NCBI GenBank assembly: GCA_902825875.1
Contig: CADECP010000027.1
Span: 49,150-113,149 of the forward strand
DNA: 64,000 nt
DNA from: an uncultured Acidobacteriota bacterium
GTDB lineage: Bacteria > Acidobacteriota > Blastocatellia > RBC074
Direction of reading: 5' to 3'
A model generated the notes under the pieces. It worked only from the letters and a program-made list of their open reading frames with translations, did not search any database and was not told the origin of the DNA. The position numbers and the translations under genes were made by a program. How positions within the stretch are numbered: position 1 is the first letter of the stretch; each line of letters starts with the position of its first letter. Shown piece by piece: positions 26,816-36,218 of the stretch.

Positions 26816-29241
26816 CCACCGACCTCATAAACCGTAAGACGCAAACCGAAGCCGACTTGTCGCGCAGAAAAGACTGGCTGGCGCGATTGCTGTTGATCGC
26901 TTTGCCGCCAGTGTTTTTTTGGCGAGAGACATTGGGATGGACGACGCTTGGCGATCAAGACGCGGTGTTCTGGTTTTTTCCTGCCTATCAATTTGCCGCC
27001 GAACAAATCGGCTCCGGCTCGTTTCCACTCTGGAATCCTTATCAATATGGCGGCATTCCGTTTTTTGCCGAATGGCAATCGGGCGTGCTCGATCCGTTGA
27101 ACTGGATTCACTGGCTCGGAGCGACTTCGCGCAGTTTGACGCTTTCGATGGAGTTGAGTTTTGCCATCGCGTTGTTGGCGATGTTCAGTTACGCGCGCAG
27201 CATCGGTTTCACTCGGCGAGCGAGCATCGTTGCCGCTGTCATTTTCGGATTCAGCGGATTTCTGGTCGGGCGAACCTTGTATCCGGGATTCGTTCGTATT
27301 GTCGCTTTGGCTCCGCTGGTGCTGTGTTTCACTGAACGTCTGAGCCAACGCGGACGCTGGCGCGATGTTGTGCTCGGCTCGCTAGCCATCGCGTGGCAAA
27401 TTTTCGCCGCACATCCGCAACCGCTGATGTATTCGTCGTTGCTGGCCTGTGCGTATGCCATTTTCAGATTGCCTGGCAAAAAAAGCGACTCTCCCCATCT
27501 TCCCGTCACTCCGTCTCCCCGTCTGCTTTTCTTGACGCAGTTCGCACTGATGTTCCTCGCCGCCATCAGTTTGTCGGCAGTCCAGCTTTTGCCTGCCGTC
27601 GAATTCGCTACGAAATCCGTTCGACAGGATTGGCCGTTTGAACTGTTCACGCTGCATTCGTTGCATCCGGCTTCGTTGTTGGTGACGGTGTTTCCGTTTT
27701 TTCACGGATCGGGCAAAACGATTTATTCGCTGCCGTACTGGGGAACGTACTGGCATCACAACGAAGCGCAAATTTATCTTGGCACGTTGGTTTTGTCGTT
27801 GGCCGCGGCGGGAACTATTGTCGCGTGGAAGTTCCGATTCAGCGTCGGAAAGTTTTGGAGCGTGGTCGCAATCATCGGAACAGTTTTGGCGATGGGCAAA
27901 TACTCCGGCTTCGTGGCCAGGCTGCTGTTTCATTTTCCGCTGGTCAGTCATTTTCGCAGTCCCAATCGCCATTGGATGGAAGTGACCATAGCCGTAGCCG
28001 TGCTGGCCGGATACGCAGTTGATCGGTTGATTCGCGCGGAACACGGAGCGGACTTTCTTCGCCGCTGGTTGGTGATTTCAACCGCGACAATCACGTTGCT
28101 GGTTTGTGTTGTTGGAGCGTTCGCGTTCTGGCAAACCGCAGCGTTTGAAAATCTGCTTCGTTCGCTGTCTGATTTGCAGCATTTGCCAGGCGGCGTTTTG
28201 CAGTCGGCAAAGTGGGAATTCCTGTTGCCGATGATTGTTGCGTTGGGTTCTGGGTTGGCGTTGATCGCGTTTCGCCGAGCGCGCTGCTTACCGGTCGCGG
28301 TACTGATTGTTTTGCTGGTGGATTTCAATCTCTACGCCGCCTTTGCGCCGATCAACAACCCCGCGAAGCTGGAAACCTTGATTGGGCGAGCGATGCCGCC
28401 GGAACTTGTCGCCGAACAAAATCCGTTGCAACCGATTCGCTATCAAATTGCCCTGAACGCCGCGACCGGCGAATTCAGTCCGTTTTGGTTTTACGGTCAC
28501 GAAATGATGGCGGGTTACGATCCTGTGCTGACCGAGCGGCAAAAAATCTTCAGCGGATTGGACGAAGCCGGGCGCGCATTCAACCTGACAATGTTGGAAC
28601 CGCAAGACCGAACGCTGGATGTTTTCAATGTGCGATTCGTGTTTGTGCCGCCCGGTTTGGTCAGCGAACACCTGAATGACAAAACGCGCTGGCGCGAAGT
28701 TCTCATTTCGCGCGACGCCAAAAAGCCTTACGCCGATTACCGCATCTTTGAAAACCTGCGCGCGCTGCCTCGCGTTTGGCTGACGGATAAAACCAAAACA
28801 GCTTGGGAAGGCGATCAACTGAAACTGATTCGCGGGCAGATTCTTGATCCTGACTTCGATCCTGGTCGAGTGGTGTTGGTTGATCCGGACACCGCCGCAA
28901 AAGTCGCGCTGCCGCCTGAAGGCGGAAATACAAACTCCACGACTTCGATTCTTCGTCGTTCACCGACTGAAACGGTGGTCGAAACGAATGCCGGCAAAAT
29001 TTCCATGCTGGTTTTCAGCGAGATGTTTTATCCCGGCTGGACAGTGACGGTTGATGGCGTCGAAGCGGAGTTGTTGCGCGTGAATTACAACTTGCGCGGC
29101 GTGCAGGTTCAGGCAGGCAAACACATCGTCGAGTTGCGCTACTGGCCAGATTCGCTAACAAAAGGAGCGGCCATCAGTGTGACGACCGCTCTGGGTTTGT
29201 TGGTTATTTGGCTTTTGGAAAAACGCCGATTGCGACTTTAA
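26812..29241 (+). CDS. YfhO-like polytopic membrane protein (GT-C-related)
   Basis: An 809-residue protein with about 12-14 transmembrane segments and a large C-terminal extracytoplasmic beta-rich region, as in the YfhO/DUF6044-like family, for which roles in glycosylating lipoteichoic acid or related surface polymers are known in Firmicutes. GDQDAVFWFFPAYQFA resembles the acidic first loop, and PLWNPYQYGGIPFFAEWQSG is typical of the family. The C-terminal SEMFYPGWTVTVDG and ELRYWPDSLTKGA close the protein. GTG 26812 overlaps the previous stop. It likely works with the two GT-C proteins on a surface glycan (inference). Confidence 0.82.
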   Translation: MTTDLINRKTQTEADLSRRKDWLARLLLIALPPVFFWRETLGWTTLGDQDAVFWFFPAYQFAAEQIGSGSFPLWNPYQYGGIPFFAEWQSGVLDPLNWIHWLGATSRSLTLSMELSFAIALLAMFSYARSIGFTRRASIVAAVIFGFSGFLVGRTLYPGFVRIVALAPLVLCFTERLSQRGRWRDVVLGSLAIAWQIFAAHPQPLMYSSLLACAYAIFRLPGKKSDSPHLPVTPSPRLLFLTQFALMFLAAISLSAVQLLPAVEFATKSVRQDWPFELFTLHSLHPASLLVTVFPFFHGSGKTIYSLPYWGTYWHHNEAQIYLGTLVLSLAAAGTIVAWKFRFSVGKFWSVVAIIGTVLAMGKYSGFVARLLFHFPLVSHFRSPNRHWMEVTIAVAVLAGYAVDRLIRAEHGADFLRRWLVISTATITLLVCVVGAFAFWQTAAFENLLRSLSDLQHLPGGVLQSAKWEFLLPMIVALGSGLALIAFRRARCLPVAVLIVLLVDFNLYAAFAPINNPAKLETLIGRAMPPELVAEQNPLQPIRYQIALNAATGEFSPFWFYGHEMMAGYDPVLTERQKIFSGLDEAGRAFNLTMLEPQDRTLDVFNVRFVFVPPGLVSEHLNDKTRWREVLISRDAKKPYADYRIFENLRALPRVWLTDKTKTAWEGDQLKLIRGQILDPDFDPGRVVLVDPDTAAKVALPPEGGNTNSTTSILRRSPTETVVETNAGKISMLVFSEMFYPGWTVTVDGVEAELLRVNYNLRGVQVQAGKHIVELRYWPDSLTKGAAISVTTALGLLVIWLLEKRRLRL

Positions 29242-30164
29242 GGGCGTGGACGTGGACGCGGGGTCGGCGTTGGTTTAGCTTTCGGGTCTTCTTTCTTCGG
29301 CTCTTCCTTTTTGGCTTCGCCGGGTTTCACTTCGCCCGGTTTAGGGTCATCAACGACTTCAGCTCCATCAATGAATTTGATGTCCGATTGGAATCGGCGA
29401 TAGTTTTTGTATTTGATGACCATCCGCACGTGCAGCATTCCGCCTTTGTCGAAATACAGCTTGTCGTCGCCATAAGTGTAAGTTGGAAACCAATACCGGC
29501 CGTCAATGTTTTCGCGGTAGGTTTCAAACTTCGGAAAGCGTTGTTTGAATTCCGGCACGACCTTGCCTGCACTTTTGACGACTTGCAGGTCTTCGTCATC
29601 CACCCAAATGCGACCTTGAAAAAACTTGCCTTCGATTTTTTGATCCTTCAGCTTTTTCAACTCGCGTTCATTCGACATGACTTTTGGGTTTACGTCGAAA
29701 ACGTAAGTATTCAAATCGTCAACTTTTTCTTTTCCGACATAGGAAACGTTGTATAGCGACAGTTCCTGAGTCGTTAGCGCAAAGGGCTGCAAATTGGTCA
29801 GAGCGTTTTTGTCTTCCTGCGTCAAAACTCCTGATCGTTCAAGTTCTGACAGCGGAGCTTTGATAATTCGTTGCAGGCGTTTTCCGGCGTCATTGAAGAC
29901 GAATTCAGACACCTGGTAAAACTCCCCGGTGACGGTGTTGGCCTGGCCAATCGTTTGAATCTTCGATTCCTGGATGTACTGATACTCTTTCCAGATTTCA
30001 TTCAACTCGCTTTCTTTGGCGGTGAATCGTTTGATGAGTTCTTCCGGCGAAAGCTGTTGTGTTGATTTTTGTGTCGGTGCCGGAGTTTGTTGTTGAGCCG
30101 ACGCCGTCCACAACGAGGCCGTCAACGCGGTGACGATCAACAAAGCTAAAGCAATTTTTTTCAT
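29238..30164 (-). CDS. Secreted LolA-like (outer-membrane lipoprotein-sorting fold) protein
   Basis: A 308-residue protein with a signal peptide (MKKIALALLIVTALTASLW ending at ASAQ), a Gln/Pro-rich linker and a LolA/LolB-like half-barrel region (GRIWVDDEDLQVVKSAGKVV near residue 187). The C-terminal tail is low-complexity Pro/Lys/Glu (KPGEAKKEEPKKEDPKAKP) ending in TPRPRPRP. Likely periplasmic and lipid- or lipoprotein-binding; a true LolA role is doubtful since it is not with lolCDE. Its 3' end overlaps the convergent YfhO-like gene by 4 bp. Confidence 0.7.
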   Translation of the reverse strand: MKKIALALLIVTALTASLWTASAQQQTPAPTQKSTQQLSPEELIKRFTAKESELNEIWKEYQYIQESKIQTIGQANTVTGEFYQVSEFVFNDAGKRLQRIIKAPLSELERSGVLTQEDKNALTNLQPFALTTQELSLYNVSYVGKEKVDDLNTYVFDVNPKVMSNERELKKLKDQKIEGKFFQGRIWVDDEDLQVVKSAGKVVPEFKQRFPKFETYRENIDGRYWFPTYTYGDDKLYFDKGGMLHVRMVIKYKNYRRFQSDIKFIDGAEVVDDPKPGEVKPGEAKKEEPKKEDPKAKPTPTPRPRPRP

Positions 30165-30187
30165 CTCAAATCCCCCTTCTTATACCG

Positions 30188-30254
30188 GTGGGGCAATTTT
30201 TCAAATTGCCCTGGCATCACTTAAATGAAGAGACAATTTGGAAAATTGTCCCAC
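30188..30254. repeat. Palindromic repeat of CAATTT type upstream of the LolA-like gene
   Basis: Left arm GTGGGGCAATTTTTCAAATTG and right arm CAATTTGGAAAATTGTCCCAC are reverse complements with a few mismatches, and each arm is itself nearly palindromic. About 67 bp, without coding potential. Confidence 0.7.
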
Positions 30255-30326
30255 GACCGAATTATGTCGAATTGTAACGAACAGCGTTGTTTTGAACGGA
30301 GTGGTAATCGCCGACTTGCAAATTGC

Positions 30327-30839
30327 TCAGGCGTCGTCGAATTCCGTCTTTTCTTCTGACGTATCAATTCCTTTGGCGGCTTCGCGGATTTTTCGCCTGA
30401 CCAGGTCGTAGCCGAAACCGCGTCGCATCAAATAATCGAACAGTTTTTTGGTCGCTTCGGGCGTGGCCGGAGCGCCTTTCAGTCGCAAGCGTTTGGCGAT
30501 GGCGCGGTCAATCAATTCCGTTTCGGCGTCGCCGTCGTAAATCTGATCCAGCGTTTGTTCTGTAACTTCGTTGGGCAGCTTTTTGCGCTGCAAATCGCGT
30601 CGCAACCGCGTTCTTCCAATTGGCCTGACCGTCAACCGCGAACTGGCGTAACTGGCCGCAAACTGTTCATCATCCAAATACCGAAGCTCGATCAACCGAG
30701 CGATGACTTGCTCCACGATGGCGGCGTCCGCCCATTCTTTTTCCAACAAGCGTTCGCGCAATTCGGCGATGCTGCGAGGTTTGAACGACAGCAGTTTCAA
30801 CGCGCGATTCATCGTTTTTTCGTAAGGTGTTACAGCCAT
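30327..30839 (-). CDS. recX: Regulatory protein RecX
   Basis: A 170-residue all-helical modulator of RecA, made of repeated three-helix units. Visible are ALKLLSFKPRSIAELRERL near the N-terminus, YLDDEQFAASYASSR, and the C-terminal YLMRRGFGYDLVRRKI. RecX normally caps and depolymerises RecA filaments. Start taken at 30839 (MAVTPYEK). No recA lies in the window; the divergent gene is yebC. Confidence 0.92.
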   Translation of the reverse strand: MAVTPYEKTMNRALKLLSFKPRSIAELRERLLEKEWADAAIVEQVIARLIELRYLDDEQFAASYASSRLTVRPIGRTRLRRDLQRKKLPNEVTEQTLDQIYDGDAETELIDRAIAKRLRLKGAPATPEATKKLFDYLMRRGFGYDLVRRKIREAAKGIDTSEEKTEFDDA

Positions 30840-30972
30840 CCCGGACAGCATCGTGACGCCGAACGACGGACTTCGTCAAGCTGCTGGCGGTTTTACGGCG
30901 GCGGAAATCGCGTGCTATATTCCCGGCCTGCTTTCCTAACGTTTATTCCCAAAATATCGAGGTATTTGTCCA

Positions 30973-31713
30973 ATGTCGGGACATTCGAAGTGGCATACGA
31001 TCAAGCACAAAAAAGGCGCGCTGGATGCCAAGCGCGGAAAAATCTTCACCAAGCTGATTAAAGAAATCACCATCGCGGCGCGCTCCGGCGGCAGCGGCGA
31101 CATCAACATCAACGCCCGTCTCCGCAAAGCCGTCAGCGACGCCAAAGCCGCCAACATGCCGAACGACACAATTGATAAAGCGATAAAACGCGGCACAGGC
31201 GAATTGGAAGGCGTCAGTTACGACGAAATCACTTACGAAGGTTACGGTCCCGGCGGCGTGGCGGTGATGGTCAACACGACCACCGACAATCGCAATCGTA
31301 CGGTGTCGGAAATTCGCCACTTGCTGTCGAAAAACGGAGGCAATCTTGGCGAATCGAATTCTGTGTCGTGGATGTTCAATCGCAAAGGTCAGATCGTGAT
31401 TGACGCCGGGTTGAAAAGCGAAGACGAGATGATGGAAATCGCTCTGGAAGCCGGAGCGGACGACGTGACCAGCGACGCCGACACTCACCAGATTTTCACC
31501 GCGCCGGAAGATTTCCACTCCGTGCTGGAAGCGATCAAGGCCAAAGGCGTCGAACCGATGTCGGCGGAGCTGGCGATGATTCCGCAAAACACGATCAAGC
31601 TGGAAGGCGCAGACGCGGCGAAGATGTTGAAACTGTACGAAGCTCTGGACGACCACGACGATGTGCAAAGCGTTTACGCCAACTTCGAGATGGACGACGC
31701 TGACCTTGAGTAA
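30973..31713 (+). CDS. yebC: YebC/PmpR/TACO1-family protein
   Basis: A 246-residue three-domain protein beginning with the signature MSGHSKWHTIKHKKGALDAK (19 conserved of the family start). The family includes transcription regulators and factors that relieve ribosome stalling at proline stretches. Internal signatures are NMPNDTIDKAIKRGTG and YEGYGPGGVAV. In many bacteria yebC lies directly before ruvC; here the next gene is recU. Confidence 0.96.
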   Translation: MSGHSKWHTIKHKKGALDAKRGKIFTKLIKEITIAARSGGSGDININARLRKAVSDAKAANMPNDTIDKAIKRGTGELEGVSYDEITYEGYGPGGVAVMVNTTTDNRNRTVSEIRHLLSKNGGNLGESNSVSWMFNRKGQIVIDAGLKSEDEMMEIALEAGADDVTSDADTHQIFTAPEDFHSVLEAIKAKGVEPMSAELAMIPQNTIKLEGADAAKMLKLYEALDDHDDVQSVYANFEMDDADLE

Positions 31714-31718
31714 TCCTG

Positions 31719-31780
31719 GTTCGCAGTTCGCGGTTCACAGTATTTCCTAAACCGCGAACTGCGAACTGCGAACTGCGAAC
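31719..31780. repeat. GAACTGC palindrome and tandem repeat between yebC and recU
   Basis: GTTCGCAGTTCGCGGTT is mirrored by AACCGCGAACTGCGAAC, and the right side continues as 7-bp tandem copies GAACTGC up to the recU start codon. It fills almost the whole 68-bp gap. Confidence 0.8.
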
Positions 31781-31781
31781 T

Positions 31782-32495
31782 ATGAATTTCAAACGCCGCG
31801 GCGCGGAAACAGGCAGCAGCTTTCAGGAAGCGATCAATCGCACCAATGAAGCTTATGAACGCGCCGGGCGAGCCTTCATCACTCGCAAAGCCATTCCCGG
31901 AAAATATCTGATTGAGCGTGGAGAAAGTCGGCAAGGGCTGTCGCTGCCGAATGTGGATTCGCTGGCCGGTTCAGGCCAGGCGCGAATGTCTTCCGCTGAA
32001 CTCAGCCGGCTGGTCAAAGAGCACAAAGTCAGCGACTGGCGAAAGTTCATTCCCGAATCAAAAGCCGAACCGGATTATGGCGGAGTCGTCGCTCCCACAG
32101 GCCGGGCGATTTTTTACGACGCCAAAACTACGCGACGCGATTTGCTGGATTTCGACAACCTGCACGCTCATCAGATCGGTTTTCTGGAACGCGCGGCACG
32201 CTTCGGAGCCATCGCGGGTTTTCTGGTCGAATTCAGCAAACACGGCGAGGTTTATTTTTTGCCGGTTCAAGTGGTGGTTCGTTGGCGAGAGGAAAGCAGT
32301 CGAAAAAGTTTGCCGCATCGGTTTTTCAGCGATCATCTGACGGCGGCGCAACCCGGCAAAAGCTTTGTCATTTACGATTACCTGACCGCCGTCGAAACTC
32401 AGGAAAAGCAATACGGCTGTGACTTTGCCGGGTTCAATCAAGTTTCTTTCGATGTGTACGCCGCGCGAACCACTCGCAAAACTGCGGCGCGATAA
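31782..32495 (+). CDS. recU: Holliday junction resolvase RecU
   Basis: A 237-residue PD-(D/E)XK-fold nuclease resembling Bacillus RecU. After a basic N-terminus come FQEAINRTNEAYERAGRAFITRK (family helix, read in parts), the catalytic region EPDYGGVVAPTGRAIFYDAK (Asp, then DAK in place of E-x-K) and LHAHQIGFLERAARFGAIAGFL. RecU resolves Holliday junctions with RuvAB. Located just after yebC, the place where ruvC usually is. Moderately longer than the Firmicutes proteins. Confidence 0.85.
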   Translation: MNFKRRGAETGSSFQEAINRTNEAYERAGRAFITRKAIPGKYLIERGESRQGLSLPNVDSLAGSGQARMSSAELSRLVKEHKVSDWRKFIPESKAEPDYGGVVAPTGRAIFYDAKTTRRDLLDFDNLHAHQIGFLERAARFGAIAGFLVEFSKHGEVYFLPVQVVVRWREESSRKSLPHRFFSDHLTAAQPGKSFVIYDYLTAVETQEKQYGCDFAGFNQVSFDVYAARTTRKTAAR

Positions 32496-32506
32496 TTCCA
32501 CAACAA

Positions 32507-33085
32507 TTACCGCTCGGACGATTTCGCTTTGGTGATGGCCGTCAAATTCGAATTGGGCGTGTTGTCCAAAAACAGATGCATTGTGGTGTTTGACAAGGTT
32601 TGTTTGTCGTCCGCCGTTCGTTTGTAAAGCACACATTTCACGGTCACGGTGTTTGCTCGCGGATCAGCGGGAACCAACACGCTGAGTGTGGTTGACGAAC
32701 TCAGGCTGGCGCTAGTGGCGTTGTTGGCGGTGACAAACGTTCTGTTGGGAGTTCCGACTGCAAACGATTCGCCCGGCTGACCATCGGCGTTGCGCTGCAT
32801 CATCATCGGCTGAATTTCCAGCATCAGCTCATTACCCAGCCTGCCCTCGCCGAAGGTGTTGAACAGCGCGAAGTCCAATTGAGCGTGACCTTCTTCAATG
32901 CGCTGAGAAACCACCACCATCACCAAATGCTCCGGCAACTCGGCCTTGTTGGTCAGTTCCTTTTGCTTCCAATGCTCGTATATGTTCATCAAACCTGGAC
33001 GAGCAGCGTCTTTTTCAGTTTGCGCCATCACCGAAACCGAAGTCAGCAAAACAACGGCCAGAACTGCAATCATGGTTTTCTTCAT
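32507..33085 (-). CDS. Secreted protein of unknown function
   Basis: A 192-residue protein with a clear signal peptide (MKKTMIAVLAVVLLTSVSVMAQ). The mature part has no motif I recognise; it contains EHWKQKELTNKAELPEHLV near its start, a Ser/Thr-rich stretch (NATSASLSSSTTLSV) and few charged clusters. It lies 22 bp downstream of the PP2C-type phosphatase on the same strand, so it may be an output or accessory gene of that operon. Confidence 0.75.
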   Translation of the reverse strand: MKKTMIAVLAVVLLTSVSVMAQTEKDAARPGLMNIYEHWKQKELTNKAELPEHLVMVVVSQRIEEGHAQLDFALFNTFGEGRLGNELMLEIQPMMMQRNADGQPGESFAVGTPNRTFVTANNATSASLSSSTTLSVLVPADPRANTVTVKCVLYKRTADDKQTLSNTTMHLFLDNTPNSNLTAITKAKSSER

Positions 33086-33107
33086 CAGAATTCTCCTTTT
33101 AGAAATT

Positions 33108-34781
33108 TCAGCTTTTCAGTTTCAACACAATCAACGTGATGTCATCGCCTTGCGGCAAACCGCGCGTGAAGCTGATGACTTCATCCAGAATGCGCTGTTT
33201 AATCTGTTCCGCGCTCAGACTTACGCTTCGTTTGACCAGTTCTTCCAACCGATCTTCACCAAACATTTCGTTATCGCTGTTGACGGCTTCGGTAACGCCG
33301 TCTGTGTACATCACCACCACGTCGCCGGGATTTAGCCGCGTCTGGCGAGGTTTGTATTCGACGAAATCAAACGCTCCGAGCAAAACTGAGCGCGTGGTCA
33401 GCGTTTCGGTTTCGCTTGTGGTGCGAGCCAGAATCGGCAAGTTGTGACCGGCGTTGATGTAAGTCAGATGGCCTTCGCCATCGAGCACAGCACAAAACAG
33501 AGTGATGAAGCGATTGGATTCGGATCGTTGAGCCAGGACTTTATTCAAACTGGTGATGACTTCTGTCAGCGAATGATTGCTGGCGAATTGCACCTGTAAC
33601 GCGCCTTGGGCCATTGCTGCCAGCAACGCGGCTGCGACTCCTTTGCCGGAAACATCGCCGAGCGCAAAGACGAATCGCCCGTCTTTCATCGGAATCAAAT
33701 CGTAAAAATCGCCGCCGACATACCGCGAAGGAACACTGCTGGCGGCGACCTCAAAATGCTCCATCGCTTTAATGGCCGAAGGCGACAAGGCGATTTGGAC
33801 TTCGCGCGCCATGCCCAATTCCAATTCCAGGTTTTTCTTCTCGGCTTCTTCGTGCATCAGCCGAACGCTTTCCAGCGATTTGGTCGCCTCGAAAGCCAGC
33901 GATTCCAGCAGCTTCAAACTGGTTTGCGTCAGCATTCCGCCGGACACATTGCTGTCCACGTACAACACGCCGATCACGTCGCGTTTCAGAATGGTCGTCG
34001 CGTCCATGTTTTCCGTCATCTGAAACCGGCGAAGCGGGATGCAGGCAATCGAACGCAAATCCAGATTGCGAACGCTGTCGCGCGGCAATCCGGCCATAGT
34101 CACTTTGCTGTCGTTGATGATGACGCTACGGTTTTGTTTGAAGGATTCTTCGACGACCGACCGGCTCATTTCGAATTCATTGCCGAGCATCCAATTGCGA
34201 TTTCGGTCGCGTGCGACTTTGAATTCCAGATTGCCTTCGGCATTGAGCAACATCAGAAACCCGCGCTCGGCGCGTGTGATTTCAATCGCTGCATCCACGA
34301 TCAGACACAGCACATCGTCCGGCGTCATCGAAAATTTGAACGCCTGGTTGACTTCGACAAACCGCGCCAGTTTTTGCAGTTCTTCGTTGGCGGAGGTGAT
34401 GGGCGTGCGATCTTTTGACGGAGACGAAAGCGTCAGATTCGGGCTACTGCTGAAAATTGCCGAGGCGTTTTCGACCGAATCGTCAAGAAAAATGATTTGC
34501 TGTTCGTCGTCGCCGCCGATTCGCAACCGATCCTGATGATGCAGAGCGCATCGTTCAACGCGCTGGTCGTTGACGTAAGTGCCGCGTTTGCTGCCAACGT
34601 CCACCAGATAGTAAGTGTCGTTTTCGTAAACGATCTCGGCGTGTTGGCGCGAAACGGTGTCCGACAGCAGTTGCAGATCGTTTTCCGCCTTGCGCCCGAT
34701 GGTGAACACGGCTTTGCTGAGCGGCAACATCCGCGTCACGCCAAATCGGTTCATGATTTTCAGTTGCGCCGACTTTTGCAT
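33108..34781 (-). CDS. FHA-GAF-PP2C (SpoIIE-type) serine phosphatase, RsbU-like
   Basis: A 557-residue cytoplasmic signalling phosphatase. The FHA domain (about 5-100) has [12 protein letters not shown] and SRQHAEI with phosphothreonine-binding Arg/Ser. A GAF domain (about 140-305; IACIPLRR...GVLYVDS) senses an unknown signal. A short coiled coil ([25 protein letters not shown], residues about 310-335) links to the PP2C/SpoIIE domain (340-555) with [25 protein letters not shown] and [10 protein letters not shown] (metal-binding Asp residues). Its expected substrate is the STAS protein encoded 13 bp upstream. Confidence 0.93.
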   Translation of the reverse strand: MQKSAQLKIMNRFGVTRMLPLSKAVFTIGRKAENDLQLLSDTVSRQHAEIVYENDTYYLVDVGSKRGTYVNDQRVERCALHHQDRLRIGGDDEQQIIFLDDSVENASAIFSSSPNLTLSSPSKDRTPITSANEELQKLARFVEVNQAFKFSMTPDDVLCLIVDAAIEITRAERGFLMLLNAEGNLEFKVARDRNRNWMLGNEFEMSRSVVEESFKQNRSVIINDSKVTMAGLPRDSVRNLDLRSIACIPLRRFQMTENMDATTILKRDVIGVLYVDSNVSGGMLTQTSLKLLESLAFEATKSLESVRLMHEEAEKKNLELELGMAREVQIALSPSAIKAMEHFEVAASSVPSRYVGGDFYDLIPMKDGRFVFALGDVSGKGVAAALLAAMAQGALQVQFASNHSLTEVITSLNKVLAQRSESNRFITLFCAVLDGEGHLTYINAGHNLPILARTTSETETLTTRSVLLGAFDFVEYKPRQTRLNPGDVVVMYTDGVTEAVNSDNEMFGEDRLEELVKRSVSLSAEQIKQRILDEVISFTRGLPQGDDITLIVLKLKS

Positions 34782-34794
34782 TGTGGAGATTGAA

Positions 34795-35130
34795 TCAGAA
34801 AGACGAGATCGCTGTCTTTTCGTCCTCGAACGTTTCGAGCACGGAAAGCAGCCCGGTGATGGTCAGCAGTTGATGTGCCATCCGTGACGGTTTCAGAACT
34901 TTCAGTTTGCCGTTGACAGCTTTGACGCTGGTGAAAGATTTGATCATTGCGCCGATGCCGGAACTGTCAATCGTCGGCACATCGGCCAGATTCAACAGCA
35001 ACAGCTTTTTTTCTTCAGCGATCAGTTGCGTCACGATGGTGCGCAAACTTTCCTCGCTTTTGCCGATGGTCAGGTTTCCGGCCAGATCAATGATCGTGAC
35101 ACTTCCATTGGTTCGGATATGGATTTCCAT
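34795..35130 (-). CDS. STAS-domain anti-sigma factor antagonist (RsbV/SpoIIAA-like)
   Basis: A 111-residue single STAS domain with the phosphorylation loop [11 protein letters not shown]; the serine is the usual kinase target. In partner switching the dephosphorylated form binds an anti-sigma kinase. It is the first gene of the operon with the RsbU-like phosphatase. No HATPase anti-sigma kinase or matching sigma factor is encoded in the window. Confidence 0.93.
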   Translation of the reverse strand: MEIHIRTNGSVTIIDLAGNLTIGKSEESLRTIVTQLIAEEKKLLLLNLADVPTIDSSGIGAMIKSFTSVKAVNGKLKVLKPSRMAHQLLTITGLLSVLETFEDEKTAISSF

Positions 35131-35708
35131 CTTTCCTCTTTTTTTCGATTGTTTTGGGGGCGGAGCAACTTCAACAAACGCGAGCCGGATTATAGCCCAA
35201 TGCTGTGCGAATTGCGGGTTTCAGATTTTGGCTCTGATGAATTTTCATGGCTCCTGGCAAACGTCCGGCACAGTTTTGGCTTGGTTCTTTGACTTGATCT
35301 TAACTTTACAGTGTTGGCGGGTGGTGCTGTATAATCCGCCGCGTCGTTCCAACTCTCTGATTGGTTTCCGAGTCTGGACGTGATGGCCGGGTGATTCCCA
35401 AATAATTGATCGAATGAACTGACAAGACGTTTTTGAAAAGAGAGTTTGATTGGCACAGATTCCAGTAGTTTTTGAAGAGGTGCAATCTTCAGGCTTTTAG
35501 CTAAACCTTCTCATTCTCAATCGTTCGCAATCATACAAACTTGCGCCAGCCGCGAGCCGTACTTCCGTGCGCTTCCATCTCCGACAAATTTCATCATCTT
35601 AAGAGTCAAAACATCGGGCGCGTTTGCTCACGCGACCGATACAGCTATTTTCCTCGCAACGCACTGGCGTTTTTGCCAGTGCGTTTCTGTTTTTCAAGAG
35701 GTGTTTTG
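35131..35708 (+). promoter_or_regulatory. Promoter and ~370-nt leader ahead of the HNH gene
   Basis: A 578-bp gap without genes. A probable promoter is TTACAG (35306-35311), 18 bp, TATAAT (35330-35335). The transcript then has about 370 nt before the HNH start. It contains a 10-bp hairpin at 35613-35640 (ATCGG-CGCGT arms with one mismatch) and then a terminator hairpin at 35659-35686 just before the ribosome-binding site. This is the layout of an attenuated or RNA-regulated leader, or of a separate small RNA followed by the gene. No known riboswitch consensus was recognised. Confidence 0.45.
35659..35695 (+). terminator. Intrinsic terminator immediately 5' of the HNH gene
   Basis: AACGCACTGGC / GCCAGTGCGTT, perfect 11-bp stem with loop GTTTTT, followed by TCTGTTTTT. 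It lies 14 nt before ATG 35709 and directly abuts the AAGAGGTG ribosome-binding site, so it would stop transcription arriving from the leader. Confidence 0.8.
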
Positions 35709-36218
35709 ATGAATGGCAGAGTGTTAGTTCTGAATTCAACTTACGAACCGATCAACGTTTGTTCGACGCGACGAGCCGTCGTGTTGATCTTGAAAGGACT
35801 GGCCAGAACCGAAGAGCGTCACGAGAGTTTTTACCATTCAGCGCGCAGTTCGCTGCACGTGCCGTCGGTCATTCGGTTGATGGAATACAAGCACATCCCG
35901 TTCGAGCGAAAGAGTCTGTCGCGAAAAAACATTCTGCTGCGTGACCATTACACCTGCCAGTATTGCGGAAAGGTTTTCAACCCGGCTGACCTGACGCTGG
36001 ATCACGTCATTCCGCGTTCGCGCGGCGGCAGTTCCAATTGGGACAACCTGGTCGCCTGTTGCCGGCGCTGCAACAATCACAAAGGAAACAAAATGCCGGA
36101 AGAAGTCGGAATGAAATTGTTGAAACGACCTCAATCGTTCAGCTTGCACGTCAATCGCCAGATCATGCGTTACCTTGGTCGTTCGGACGAAGCTTGGCGA
36201 AAGTATCTGTTTTACTGA
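35709..36218 (+). CDS. HNH endonuclease family protein
   Basis: A 169-residue protein with a C-terminal HNH/McrA-type module: two CxxC pairs (CQYCG, then CCRRC) around [13 protein letters not shown] (catalytic DH) and NNHKGNK. The N-terminal part starts [19 protein letters not shown], a form seen in a widespread single-gene HNH family of bacteria with unknown biological target. ATG 35709 follows AAGAGGTG. It does not sit in a restriction operon. Confidence 0.9.
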   Translation: MNGRVLVLNSTYEPINVCSTRRAVVLILKGLARTEERHESFYHSARSSLHVPSVIRLMEYKHIPFERKSLSRKNILLRDHYTCQYCGKVFNPADLTLDHVIPRSRGGSSNWDNLVACCRRCNNHKGNKMPEEVGMKLLKRPQSFSLHVNRQIMRYLGRSDEAWRKYLFY

